DNA from: an uncultured Eubacteriales bacterium
GTDB lineage: Bacteria > Bacillota > Clostridia > Christensenellales > Aristaeellaceae
NCBI GenBank assembly: GCA_902796115.1
Contig: CADBNX010000140.1
Location: forward strand, 1 to 14,068
Length of the DNA stretch: 14,068 nucleotides
Direction: 5' to 3'
How positions within the stretch are numbered: the first letter of the stretch is position 1; every line of letters begins with the position of its first letter. The notes beneath the pieces were generated by a model. The model was not told the DNA's origin, did no database searches, and worked only from the letters and a program-made list of their open reading frames with translations. The position numbers and the translations under genes were made by a program. Below are positions 1-6,540 of this stretch, in pieces.

Positions 1-672
1 CGCGATTTCGCGCAGCGCCTCGTTGTTTTCACTGAGCACCGGCTCCTCAATGAACATCGGGTGGAAGGGCTCCAGCTCGTGCGCGAGCACCTTTGCCATG
101 GTTTTGTGCACGCGGCCGTGAAAATCGATGGCAAAATCGAAGTATTTGCCGCCGCCGTCGCGCACGGCCTGCGCGCGGGCGAGCACCTGGTCGATCTTTT
201 CGAAGGAATCGATATAATGCAGTTCCTCCGTCGCGTTCATTTTCACGGCGGTGTAGCCCGCTTCCTTCTTTTTGCGCACTTCCTCCGCCACGTGCTCCGG
301 CCGGTCTCCGCCGATCCAGGAATACACCTTCAGCCGGTCACGGCACGCGCCGCCCAGCAGCTGGTACACGGGAACGCCCAGCGCTTTTCCCTTGATATCC
401 CAGAGTGCCTGGTCGATGCCGGCGATCGCGCTCATGCCTTCCGGCCCGCCGCGGTAGAAGCCGCCGCGGTACATGGTCTGCCAGAGATCCTCGATGCGGG
501 ACGGATCCTTTCCCATGATAATACTCTTCAGTTCATCGACCGCGGTGGCTACGGTGCGCGCGCGGCCCTCGATGACGGGCTCGCCCCATCCGGAGATCCC
601 CTCGTCGGTATCGATCTTCAGAAACAGCCAGCGCGGCGGGATCATATAGGTGGTTACAGCTGTGATCTTCAT
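1..672 (-). CDS. dgoD: D-galactonate dehydratase, N-terminal 224 residues (continues beyond window edge)
   Basis: Enolase-superfamily enzyme that dehydrates D-galactonate to 2-dehydro-3-deoxy-D-galactonate, the first step of the De Ley-Doudoroff galactonate pathway in the cytoplasm. Reading leftward from the ATG at 672-670, the protein starts MKITAVTTYMIPPRWLFLKI and carries GWGEPVIEGRART (residues 28-40), GFYRGGPEGMSAIAGIDQAL (71-90) and YSWIGGDRP (117-125), which match E. coli DgoD closely. Asp183 and His185 in DFHGR and Glu209 in IEEPV fall at the same numbers as a metal ligand, catalytic histidine and second metal ligand recalled for E. coli DgoD. The third ligand and second catalytic histidine would lie outside the window. 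An AGGGAGGG ribosome-binding site and a promoter precede it. It diverges from the ribosomal operon. Family assignment is by recognition of similarity, with high confidence. Confidence 0.93.
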   Translation of the reverse strand, partial: MKITAVTTYMIPPRWLFLKIDTDEGISGWGEPVIEGRARTVATAVDELKSIIMGKDPSRIEDLWQTMYRGGFYRGGPEGMSAIAGIDQALWDIKGKALGVPVYQLLGGACRDRLKVYSWIGGDRPEHVAEEVRKKKEAGYTAVKMNATEELHYIDSFEKIDQVLARAQAVRDGGGKYFDFAIDFHGRVHKTMAKVLAHELEPFHPMFIEEPVLSENNEALREIA

Positions 673-697
673 GCGAAACCCTCCCTTCGTCTGCTGT

Positions 698-726
698 ATT
701 ATAGAATAAGAAAGGCGGAAATACAA
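698..726 (-). promoter_or_regulatory. Predicted sigma-A-type promoter for dgoD
   Basis: On the minus strand a perfect -10 box TATAAT (703-698) lies 17 nt downstream of TTGTAT (726-721), a weak -35 box. Transcription would begin near 691, giving a leader of about 20 nt with an AAGGGAGGG ribosome-binding site before the ATG at 672. No operator palindrome is evident. Confidence 0.6.
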
Positions 727-1140
727 GCGGGAACGGATACTACAATCGCAGAGGAAAGAGAAAAGAGAAGAGGTCTTAGCTCGTTTCATTCATGTTTCTC
801 CGGGAGACTTTCTTGAAAAACCGATCATACCCTGCTGCCGGCCTGATCGCGTCCGTCCGCAAAGCGCATGTCCTGAGCGCAGATGAAGGAATCGATCAAC
901 GGCTCACGGCGTACCGACCTTTCAGCCGGCCATGCTTCACTGCTGCAGATGTGCTGACACAACGCTGCGGGATTCACTGTTGCCTGCTGCCTAATCCCTT
1001 TTCCCTTCTCCTTTCTCCCTGACAGAATGAAACACACGGATACGATATAATGGTGAAATGCACAAATCCTTTGCTGAAAAGGGATACGGGAAACAAAAAA
1101 ATGAAAAACAGCGAAAAAAATTTTAATTTTTCAGGGAAAA
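727..1140. other. Intergenic stretch with no supported gene
   Basis: About 400 nt between the two divergent promoters. Open frames exist on both strands (792-1022 plus; 825-1037 minus) but neither has a ribosome-binding site, a recognisable motif or natural-looking composition. The right part (about 1060-1140) becomes strongly A/T-rich, with an A7-T4-AA-T5 tract at 1114-1131 just upstream of the rpsJ promoter. I see no tRNA, no known riboswitch and no CRISPR here. Confidence 0.6.
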
Positions 1141-1144
1141 AGTA

Positions 1145-1173
1145 TTGATTTTTGCGTTGACAGGGCCTATAAT
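1145..1173 (+). promoter_or_regulatory. Predicted main promoter of the S10-spc operon
   Basis: TTGATT (1145-1150), a 17-nt spacer and a perfect TATAAT (1168-1173) form a near-consensus housekeeping promoter. The A/T-rich tract at 1114-1144 is placed like an UP element. The start of transcription is expected near 1180, leaving a leader of about 215 nt before rpsJ. It is the only strong rightward promoter seen upstream of the operon. Confidence 0.8.
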
Positions 1174-1179
1174 AGCGCT

Positions 1180-1394
1180 GTTGTCTGTTTATGGGATGAA
1201 GCGGTAAGTTGCCGTTCCGGCCAGAACGGGTAATTACCGTGGACCAGACGGAACCAGATTCCGTCGACGGACTCAGCCGCGAGAAGCGCGGTCGGCACCG
1301 GTTCCGAATTGCGGCACGCAGCCTGCGAAGCGCAGCCGGCATTGAAGGAGCTCCCACCGAGTGCCACGAGTACGAATTCTAAGGAGGAAAACAC
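1180..1394 (+). promoter_or_regulatory. Structured 5' leader of the S10 operon
   Basis: The transcript between promoter and rpsJ can form several hairpins. First is a two-tier stem, CGGTAA (1202-1207) with TTACCG (1234-1239), enclosing CCGTTC (1212-1217) with GAACGG (1224-1229) across a symmetric 4x4 internal loop. Next is GACGGAA (1247-1253) with TTCCGTC (1259-1265). Then CCGCG (1277-1281) with CGCGG (1287-1291), and CTGCG (1323-1327) with CGCAG (1331-1335); GGCAC (1313-1317) and GTGCC (1361-1365) could close the last part. The ribosome-binding site AAGGAGG is at 1381-1387. A leader this long before rpsJ is where ribosomal-protein autoregulation occurs (L4 in E. coli). I do not recognise it as a named leader family, so the regulator is unknown. 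Confidence 0.55.
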
Positions 1395-1703
1395 ATGGCC
1401 AACCAGAAGATCCGCATCAAGCTCAAAGCCTATGAGCACAATCTCATCGATCAGAGCGCCGAACGCATTGTGGAAACCGCAAAGCGCACCGGTGCCCGGG
1501 TGTCCGGCCCCATCCCGCTGCCCACGGAAAAGGAGATCGTTACGATCCTCCGCGCGCCGCACAAGTACAAGGACAGCCGCGAGCAGTTTGAACGCCGTAC
1601 CCACAAGAGGCTGATCGACGTGCACAACCCGAACCCGCGCACGGTCGATGCCATGATGAAGCTGGACTTGCCCGCCGGCGTCGAGATTGAGATCAAGCTG
1701 TAA
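1395..1703 (+). CDS. rpsJ: 30S ribosomal protein S10 (uS10)
   Basis: Protein of the 30S head. In E. coli the same protein (NusE) joins the Nus antitermination complex. The 102-residue product has the usual length. It begins MANQKIRIKLKAYEH and contains IDQSAERIVETAKRTGA and VSGPIPLPTEKE, and ends LDLPAGVEIEIKL, all typical of S10. The stretch RRTHKRLIDVHNPNPRTVD replaces the more usual INPTPKTVD-type wording with small changes only. The start is set by AAGGAGG at 1381-1387, 7 nt before the ATG. It is the first gene of the superoperon, downstream of the structured leader, with rplC following after 17 nt. Confidence 0.98.
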   Translation: MANQKIRIKLKAYEHNLIDQSAERIVETAKRTGARVSGPIPLPTEKEIVTILRAPHKYKDSREQFERRTHKRLIDVHNPNPRTVDAMMKLDLPAGVEIEIKL

Positions 1704-1720
1704 GGCAGGAGGACAGTTGA

Positions 1721-2362
1721 ATGAAAAAGGCGATCATCGGTAAAAAACTGGGCATGACCCAGATCTTTCTGCCCGACGGCTCCCTGGCTCCGGTAACCGT
1801 AATCCAGGCCGGTCCCTGCACCGTCGTTCAGAAAAAGACCGTCGAAAAGGACGGCTATGAAGCGGTTCAGTTCGGTTTCGAAGAGATTCCGGAAGAACGC
1901 GCGAAGAAACTGGTCAACAAACCCGAAAGCGGACATTTCGCCAAAGCCGGCGTAAAGCCGATGCGCGAACTGCGCGAATTCCGCCTGGATGATTCCGCTT
2001 CCTTCGAAGTGGGACAGGTTGTGAAAGCGGACATTTTCGAAGCCGGAGAAACGGTGGATGTTACCGGGACCAGCAAGGGCCACGGATTTACCGGCGCGAT
2101 TTACCGCTGGAATCATCACACCGGCCCGATGGCCCACGGCTCCAAATATCACCGCGGCGTCGGCTCCATGAGCGCGAACACCTATCCTGCCCGCGTGTTC
2201 AAGAACAAGAAGATGTCCGGTCATTACGGCGTCGAGCGGGTAACCATCCAGAATCTGTCCATCGTGCAGGTAGATGCCGAGCGCTCTCTGCTGCTCGTGC
2301 GCGGCGCGGTGCCCGGACCCAAGAAGGGCCTGCTGCTCATCCGCAACTCCTGCAAGGCTTGA
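1721..2362 (+). CDS. rplC: 50S ribosomal protein L3 (uL3)
   Basis: Early-assembling 50S protein whose long loop reaches toward the peptidyl-transferase centre. It has 213 residues, the normal length, beginning MKKAIIGKKLGMTQIF and ending near VRGAVPGPKKGLLLIRNS. The family core GTSKGHGFTGAI (116-127) and GPMAHGSKYHRGVGSM (135-150) is present. Just after it the sequence reads SANTYPARVFKNKKMSGHYG, where most bacteria have a GxSSDPSRVFKGKKLPGRMG-like form, so the tip of the long loop is atypical. The ribosome-binding site AGGAGGA lies 7 nt upstream. Assignment is certain; the functional meaning of the loop changes is open. Confidence 0.98.
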   Translation: MKKAIIGKKLGMTQIFLPDGSLAPVTVIQAGPCTVVQKKTVEKDGYEAVQFGFEEIPEERAKKLVNKPESGHFAKAGVKPMRELREFRLDDSASFEVGQVVKADIFEAGETVDVTGTSKGHGFTGAIYRWNHHTGPMAHGSKYHRGVGSMSANTYPARVFKNKKMSGHYGVERVTIQNLSIVQVDAERSLLLVRGAVPGPKKGLLLIRNSCKA

Positions 2363-2381
2363 CAAGGGGGATTAAAGAATT

Positions 2382-2999
2382 ATGCCAAGTGTGAATGTGG
2401 TTGATATGCACGGCAAAAACGTGGGCACCATGGAACTGAAGGACGAAATCTTCGCCGTGGAAGTGAACGTGCCCGCGATGCATCTGGTCGTGCGCTCCTA
2501 TCTTGCCGCGCAGCGCCAGGGAACGCAGTGCGCGCTGACCCGCGGCGAAGTCCGCGGAGGCGGCAGGAAGATTTACCGTCAGAAGGGCACCGGCAACGCG
2601 AGACATCATGGCAACCGCGCGCCGCAGTTCCGTCACGGCGGTGTGGTGTTCGCTCCGAAGCCCCGTGATTACGAAATCAAGGTTCCCAGGAAAGTGCGCC
2701 GTCTTGCGATGAAGAGCGCTTTCACCGCCAAGCTGAACGATTTCATCGTGGTGGATAAGATCGAACTGGCGGAAGCCAAGACCAAGCTGGTTGCCGGAAT
2801 GCTCAAGGAGCTGGGAAGCGAGAAGAAGACCCTTCTGGTGCTCCCGGGCAAGGAAGACAAGATCGTCCGCGCATCCAAGAACATTCCGACCGTGAAGGAC
2901 GCTTACGTGAACACGCTGAACGTATACGATCTGATCAACGCGGATAAGATCGTGGTGGAAAAGGCTGCCATGGAAGCGATTCAGGAGGTGTACGCATGA
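2382..2999 (+). CDS. rplD: 50S ribosomal protein L4 (uL4)
   Basis: 50S protein whose extended loop forms, with L22, the narrow part of the nascent-chain exit tunnel. In enterobacteria it also represses its own operon. The 205 residues match the family length. Typical parts are RGEVRGGGRK (54-63), RQKGTGNAR (66-74), HGGVVFAPKPRDY (85-97) and KVRRLAMKSAF. Within the tunnel loop, Ile64-Tyr65 stands where Pro-Trp is usual, Asn72 where Arg is common, and HHGNRAPQF (75-83) where GSIRSPxW-type sequences are common. The ribosome-binding site AAGGGGG (2364-2370) is 11 nt from the ATG, weaker than its neighbours. The stop overlaps the rplW start by 4 nt (ATGA), suggesting translational coupling. Confidence 0.98.
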   Translation: MPSVNVVDMHGKNVGTMELKDEIFAVEVNVPAMHLVVRSYLAAQRQGTQCALTRGEVRGGGRKIYRQKGTGNARHHGNRAPQFRHGGVVFAPKPRDYEIKVPRKVRRLAMKSAFTAKLNDFIVVDKIELAEAKTKLVAGMLKELGSEKKTLLVLPGKEDKIVRASKNIPTVKDAYVNTLNVYDLINADKIVVEKAAMEAIQEVYA

Positions 3000-3292
3000 A
3001 AGACCCTCATGACATTATCCTGCGCCCCGTCCTGACCGAAAAGGGCTATGACGGCATTGCAGACAAGCGCTATATTTTCCAGGTAGCGATCGACGCCAAC
3101 AAAGTGGAAATCAAGAAAGCCCTGGAAAAAGTATTCCCCGGCATCAAGGTGGCTCAGGTCAATACCATGCGCACGCTGGGCAAGATCAAGCGCCAGGGCG
3201 CGCACTCCGGAAGAACGGCGGAAGTCAAAAAGGCTTATGTCAAACTGACGGAAGACTCCAAACCCATCGAATTCTTCGAAGGCATGGCTTAA
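2996..3292 (+). CDS. rplW: 50S ribosomal protein L23 (uL23)
   Basis: Protein at the rim of the exit tunnel, the docking site on the ribosome for trigger factor and the signal recognition particle. The 98-residue product starts MKDPHDIILRPVLTEKGYD. It contains ANKVEIKKALEKVFPGIKV and VNTMRTLGKIKR, and ends TEDSKPIEFFEGMA, all standard for Firmicutes L23. Its ATG overlaps the rplD stop in ATGA, and its ribosome-binding site AGGAGGTG (2983-2990) lies inside the end of rplD. rplB follows after 16 nt. Confidence 0.97.
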   Translation: MKDPHDIILRPVLTEKGYDGIADKRYIFQVAIDANKVEIKKALEKVFPGIKVAQVNTMRTLGKIKRQGAHSGRTAEVKKAYVKLTEDSKPIEFFEGMA

Positions 3293-3308
3293 GGGAGGGC
3301 AATAAAGA

Positions 3309-4139
3309 ATGGCTATCAGAAATTATAAACCCACCTCGCCGGCCCGCAGACTGATGTCTACCCTGACCTTTGAGGAAGTGACCAAGAAGACTCCGGAAAA
3401 GAGCCTCACTGAAATCCTCAAAAAGAATGCAGGCCGCAACAAGCAGGGCAAAATCACCGTCCGTCATCAGGGCGGCGGCTGCAAGAGAAAGTACCGCATC
3501 ATCGATTTCAAACGGGATAAGACCGGTATCCCCGCCAAGGTTTCCGCGATCGAATACGATCCGAACCGGACCTGCTTCATCGCGCTGCTGCAGTACGCGG
3601 ACGGCGAGAAGCGCTACATCCTGGCGCCGCTGGATCTGAAAGTGGGCGATACGGTGATGAGCGGAGCCGAAGCGGACATCAAGCCCGGCAACGCGCTTCC
3701 CATCGCGAATATCCCCGTCGGTACCCTGATCCATAACCTGGAGATCAAGCCCGGTAAGGGCGGCCAGATCGTCCGCAGCGCGGGCGCCTACGCACAGCTG
3801 ATGGGCAAGGAAGACAAATACGCCCAGGTGCGTCTGCCCTCCGGCGAATTCCGCAGAATCCCCCTGAACGCGATGGCCACCATCGGAACCGTCGGCAACA
3901 CCGACCATTCCAATGTGCGCATCGGCAAAGCCGGCAGATCCCGCCATATGGGTATCCGGCCCACCGTACGCGGCGTCGTGATGAACCCTGTTGACCATCC
4001 CCACGGCGGTGGTGAAGGCAAATCCCCTGTCGGTATGCCTGCGCCTGTGACTCCCTGGGGCAAGCCCGCGCTGGGATACAAGACCCGCAAGCATAAGAAG
4101 TATTCCAACAGGCTGATCGTAAAGCGTGCCACCAAGTAA
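3309..4139 (+). CDS. rplB: 50S ribosomal protein L2 (uL2)
   Basis: One of the largest and most conserved 50S proteins, needed for subunit joining and the integrity of the peptidyl-transferase centre. The 276 residues are the normal length. Visible are MAIRNYKPTSPARR at the N terminus, RHQGGGCKRKYRIIDFKR (52-69), IHNLEIKPGKGGQIVRSAG (141-159) and the C-terminal NPVDHPHGGGEGKSPVG (226-242). The last contains the conserved histidines at 230 and 232 that lie close to the catalytic centre. The basic C-terminal tail KTRKHKKYSNRLIVKR is intact. The ribosome-binding site AAGGGAGGG starts directly after the rplW stop. rpsS follows after 28 nt. Confidence 0.98.
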   Translation: MAIRNYKPTSPARRLMSTLTFEEVTKKTPEKSLTEILKKNAGRNKQGKITVRHQGGGCKRKYRIIDFKRDKTGIPAKVSAIEYDPNRTCFIALLQYADGEKRYILAPLDLKVGDTVMSGAEADIKPGNALPIANIPVGTLIHNLEIKPGKGGQIVRSAGAYAQLMGKEDKYAQVRLPSGEFRRIPLNAMATIGTVGNTDHSNVRIGKAGRSRHMGIRPTVRGVVMNPVDHPHGGGEGKSPVGMPAPVTPWGKPALGYKTRKHKKYSNRLIVKRATK

Positions 4140-4167
4140 GCAGGGTGTGCAGGAAGGAGGATAAGCA

Positions 4168-4446
4168 ATGAGCCGTTCAGTGAAGAAAGGCCCGTTCGTT
4201 CAGGAAGTGCTTTTGAAGCGCATTGAAGAAATGAACAAGAATGGCACAAAGACCGTGCTGAAGACCTGGTCCCGTGCCTCTACCATATTCCCGCAGTTTG
4301 TAGGACATACCATCGCCGTGCATGACGGACGCAAGCATGTGCCGGTATACATCACGGAAGACATGGTGGGTCACAAGCTGGGTGAATTCGTTCCCACCCG
4401 TACCTTCCGCGGACACGCGGGAAGCAAAACGACGGAACGCAAATAA
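4168..4446 (+). CDS. rpsS: 30S ribosomal protein S19 (uS19)
   Basis: 30S head protein that pairs with S13 and contacts the A-site finger and tRNA region. The 92-residue product has the family start MSRSVKKGPFV. It also has KTWSRASTIFPQFVGHTIAV, VYITEDMVGHKLGEF and the ending RTFRGHAGSK. Length and motifs are standard. The start is supported by a GGAGG-type ribosome-binding site in the 28-nt gap after rplB. No oddities are seen. Confidence 0.98.
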   Translation: MSRSVKKGPFVQEVLLKRIEEMNKNGTKTVLKTWSRASTIFPQFVGHTIAVHDGRKHVPVYITEDMVGHKLGEFVPTRTFRGHAGSKTTERK

Positions 4447-4469
4447 TCGAGGGAAGGAGATCAAAGATT

Positions 4470-4856
4470 ATGGCTACCAATACCCGTGAAAAGGGCGCGG
4501 CGCGCCGGGAAAACCGTGACAAGCGTCCGCACGCAACCGCCAGACACATCCGTCTCTCTCCCCGGAAAGCCGGTATCGTCCTGGATCTGATCCGCGGAAA
4601 ACAGGTCGACAAGGCGCTTGCGATTCTGACATTCACCCCCAAGGCGGCTTCTCCCGTGATTCACAAGGTGCTTGAAAGTGCCATCGCGAATGCGGTCAAC
4701 AATCAGGAAATGGACAGGGAAGGGCTTTATGTGGCCGAATGCTACGCCAACCCCGGACCGACCCTGAAACGCTATGTAGCCCGCAGCCGCGGCAGCGCCT
4801 CACCGATGCTCAAGCGCACCTGCCACATCAGCATCGTGCTGGACCAGAAGAATTGA
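4470..4856 (+). CDS. rplV: 50S ribosomal protein L22 (uL22), with atypical tunnel hairpin
   Basis: 50S protein whose long beta-hairpin lines the exit tunnel opposite L4; changes there can alter macrolide response in other bacteria. It has 128 residues, somewhat longer than the usual 110-115 because of a basic N-terminal extension (about residues 1-20) before ATARHIRLSPRKAGIVLDLI. The helical core IRGKQ, TPKAASPVIHKVLESAIANA is normal. The hairpin reads GPTLKRYVARSRGSASPMLK (96-115), where Firmicutes usually have GPTLKRFRPRAxGRAxxI. The normally invariant Arg-Pro is Val103-Ala104 and the later Arg is Ser109. The ending KRTCHISIVLDQKN is family-like. It lies 23 nt after rpsS and 13 nt before rpsC. 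Confidence 0.97.
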   Translation: MATNTREKGAARRENRDKRPHATARHIRLSPRKAGIVLDLIRGKQVDKALAILTFTPKAASPVIHKVLESAIANAVNNQEMDREGLYVAECYANPGPTLKRYVARSRGSASPMLKRTCHISIVLDQKN

Positions 4857-4869
4857 GGGAGGATGAAAC

Positions 4870-5559
4870 ATGGGTCAGAAAGTTAATCCGCGCGGCGCTC
4901 GCGTAGGCATCATTTTTGACTGGAGCACGCGCTGGTATTCTGATAAGAAAAGCTTCGCCAAGCAGCTCAAGGAAGACTTTGAACTGCGCCGCATGCTCAA
5001 GGAAAAGTTCTATGCCACCGGCATCAGCCGCATTGACATCGAACGCAGCGCGAACCGCATGACGGTGACGATTTTCACCGGCAAGCCCGGCATGATCATC
5101 GGACGCGGCGGCAAGGGCATCGACGACCTGCGCAAGGAAGTTGAGACTTTCGTCGGACATCCGATCAACCTGAACGTGATGGACGTGAAGTCCCCTGATA
5201 CCGACGCACAGCTGGTTTCCGAGAACATCGCCCAGCAGCTCGAAAAGCGCATCGCTTTCCGCCGCGCCATGAAGCAGAGCATCCAGCGCGCGATGAAAGC
5301 CGGCGCGAAGGGCGTGAAGGTGTCCATCTCCGGACGCGTGGGCGGCGCCGATATCGCCCGCACGGAACAGTATCATGAAGGTTCCATTCCGCTGCAGACG
5401 CTCAGAGCGAACATCGATTACGGCTTCTGCGAAGCGAAAACGACCTACGGACGCCTGGGCATCAAGGTCTGGGTTTACAAGGGACAGGTGCTGCCCAGGG
5501 CGAAGAAAGTGAAAGCTTCTCCCGCCGCGGCGCCGGCCATTGCGGAAGGAGGCAAATAA
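4870..5559 (+). CDS. rpsC: 30S ribosomal protein S3 (uS3)
   Basis: 30S head protein at the mRNA entry tunnel, with helicase-like function together with S4 and S5. It has 229 residues. MGQKVNPRGARVGII at the start is diagnostic. A KH domain follows, with the GxxG loop IIGRGGKGIDDLRKEVE (GRGG at 78-81). The C-terminal domain carries VKVSISGRVGGADIARTEQY and LGIKVWVYKGQVLP. A low-complexity Ala/Pro tail, ASPAAAPAIAEGGK, ends the protein, as in many S3 proteins. Its last codons contain the ribosome-binding site of rplP. Confidence 0.98.
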   Translation: MGQKVNPRGARVGIIFDWSTRWYSDKKSFAKQLKEDFELRRMLKEKFYATGISRIDIERSANRMTVTIFTGKPGMIIGRGGKGIDDLRKEVETFVGHPINLNVMDVKSPDTDAQLVSENIAQQLEKRIAFRRAMKQSIQRAMKAGAKGVKVSISGRVGGADIARTEQYHEGSIPLQTLRANIDYGFCEAKTTYGRLGIKVWVYKGQVLPRAKKVKASPAAAPAIAEGGK

Positions 5560-5564
5560 GTCCT

Positions 5565-6011
5565 ATGCTGATGCCAAAGAGAGTAAAACACCGTAAGCAG
5601 TTCCGCGGCCGCATGAAGGGCACCGCCCACCGCGGAAACACGGTATCCTACGGCGATTACGGCCTGTCCGCGGTGGAACCTGCATGGGTTACCAGCCAGC
5701 AGATCGAAGCGGCCCGTGTCGCGCTGACCCGCTACACCAAACGCGGCGGTCAGGTCTGGATCAAGATTTTCCCCGACAAGCCGGTTACGCAGAAACCCGC
5801 TGAAACCCGAATGGGTTCCGGCAAAGGTTCTCCGGAATACTGGGTTGCGGTTGTGAAGCCCGGCAGAGTGCTTTTCGAAATCGGCGGAATCGACGCGGAT
5901 GTGGAAAAGGAAGCGCTGCGCCTGGCAAGCGGAAAGCTGCCGCTGCGTACGAAGATCGTAGCCAAGGCGGAAGCACCGAAAGAAAATGCAGCAGGTGGTG
6001 AAAGCAAATGA
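5565..6011 (+). CDS. rplP: 50S ribosomal protein L16 (uL16)
   Basis: Late-assembling 50S protein between the A-site tRNA and the central protuberance. It has 148 residues. MLMPKRVKHRKQFRGRMKGT is the classical L16 start, so the ATG at 5565 is preferred over the internal one at 5571. The conserved basic loop KPAETRMGSGKGSPEYW has Arg82 at the place of the arginine that is hydroxylated in E. coli. The C-terminal tail KAEAPKENAAGGESK is slightly extended. The ribosome-binding site AAGGAGG (5546-5552) lies inside rpsC, 12 nt from the ATG, which is longer than usual. The stop overlaps rpmC by 4 nt. Confidence 0.98.
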   Translation: MLMPKRVKHRKQFRGRMKGTAHRGNTVSYGDYGLSAVEPAWVTSQQIEAARVALTRYTKRGGQVWIKIFPDKPVTQKPAETRMGSGKGSPEYWVAVVKPGRVLFEIGGIDADVEKEALRLASGKLPLRTKIVAKAEAPKENAAGGESK

Positions 6012-6199
6012 AGGCAAAGGAATTCGCAGCAATGAGCCCGGAAGAGCTGACGAAAAAGATTGCTGATCTTAAAGAAGAATTGTTCAACCTTCGCTTTCGT
6101 CTTGCCACCGGTCAATTGGACGATGTGATGCAGATCAGCAAAGTAAAGCATGATATCGCCCGCGCCCTGACGGTTCAGACCCAGCAGAGCAAAAACTGA
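6008..6199 (+). CDS. rpmC: 50S ribosomal protein L29 (uL29)
   Basis: Small two-helix protein next to L23 at the tunnel exit. The 63 residues are normal for the family. MKAKEFAAMSPEEL, LKEELFNLRFRLATGQL and the following KVKHDIARALT are the family signature. The C-terminal part is somewhat diverged (ISKVKHDIARALTVQTQQ, where IRxVRKxIARIKT is common). It overlaps rplP in ATGA, and rpsQ follows after 26 nt. Confidence 0.96.
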   Translation: MKAKEFAAMSPEELTKKIADLKEELFNLRFRLATGQLDDVMQISKVKHDIARALTVQTQQSKN

Positions 6200-6225
6200 C
6201 CTGTAGGCAGTGAAAGGAGTCAATT

Positions 6226-6489
6226 ATGGCAGATAATGTAAGAGGCATCCGGAAGACCCGCGTAGGCGTGGTCGTCAGCGATAAGATGGATAAAACCATT
6301 GTTGTCTCGCTTTCTACCCGCGTGCGTCATCCGCTGTACGGCAAAATCGTCGCCCGCACCAGCAAGATCAAGGTGCATGACGAAGAGAACCAGTGCGGAA
6401 TCGGCGATACCGTGCGCGTGATGGAATGCCGTCCGCTTTCCGCGACCAAGAGATGGCGCCTGGTGGAAATTGTTGAGAAGGCCAAGTAA
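6226..6489 (+). CDS. rpsQ: 30S ribosomal protein S17 (uS17)
   Basis: OB-fold protein that binds 16S rRNA early in 30S assembly. The 87-residue sequence includes RKTRVGVVVSDKMDKTIVVS, RHPLYGKIVARTSKIKVHDE and CGIGDTVRVMECRPLSATKRW, an unmistakable S17 series. Length is normal. It is the last gene of the S10 set. A 74-nt gap with a hairpin separates it from rplN, the widest gap inside the cluster. Confidence 0.98.
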   Translation: MADNVRGIRKTRVGVVVSDKMDKTIVVSLSTRVRHPLYGKIVARTSKIKVHDEENQCGIGDTVRVMECRPLSATKRWRLVEIVEKAK

Positions 6490-6508
6490 GGTCTGAAACC
6501 GTATCCGA

Positions 6509-6540
6509 CCTCTCATGCGGTGAATGCCGGCATGAAGAGG
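6509..6540 (+). promoter_or_regulatory. Intercistronic hairpin at the S10/spc boundary
   Basis: CCTCT-CATGC (6509-6518) pairs with GCATG-A-AGAGG (6530-6540), a 10-bp stem with one bulged A and an 11-nt loop that can form two further GC pairs. It lies between rpsQ and rplN, where many bacteria begin a separate spc operon. No U-tract follows and no convincing promoter is seen in the gap, so it is more likely a processing, stability or protein-binding element than a terminator. Function is inferred from position only. Confidence 0.5.

Noticed and set aside
61..816. 251-codon rightward open frame over dgoD
   Set aside because: It is antisense to a clear galactonate dehydratase with intact active-site residues, and its own product has no recognisable features.
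792..1037. Overlapping 70-76 codon open frames on both strands
   Set aside because: No ribosome-binding site, no motif, and unnatural composition. Chance frames in GC-rich DNA.
1046..1051. Second TATAAT as an upstream promoter
   Set aside because: No -35 box at proper distance (CTGACA is 21 nt away) and no extended -10 TG, so it is weak evidence only.
1058..1126. Mini-ORF of 22 codons (MHKSFAEKGYGK...) upstream of rpsJ
   Set aside because: No good ribosome-binding site, very Lys-rich from A-rich DNA, and it ends before the rpsJ promoter.
1157..1162. Perfect TTGACA box just upstream of the rpsJ -10 box
   Set aside because: It lies only 5 nt from TATAAT at 1168-1173, and no -10 box follows at 16-18 nt. 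TTGATT at 1145-1150 has the correct 17-nt spacing.
6509..6540. Rho-independent terminator between rpsQ and rplN
   Set aside because: No T-run after the stem, and no separate promoter before rplN. A terminator here would cut off the spc half.
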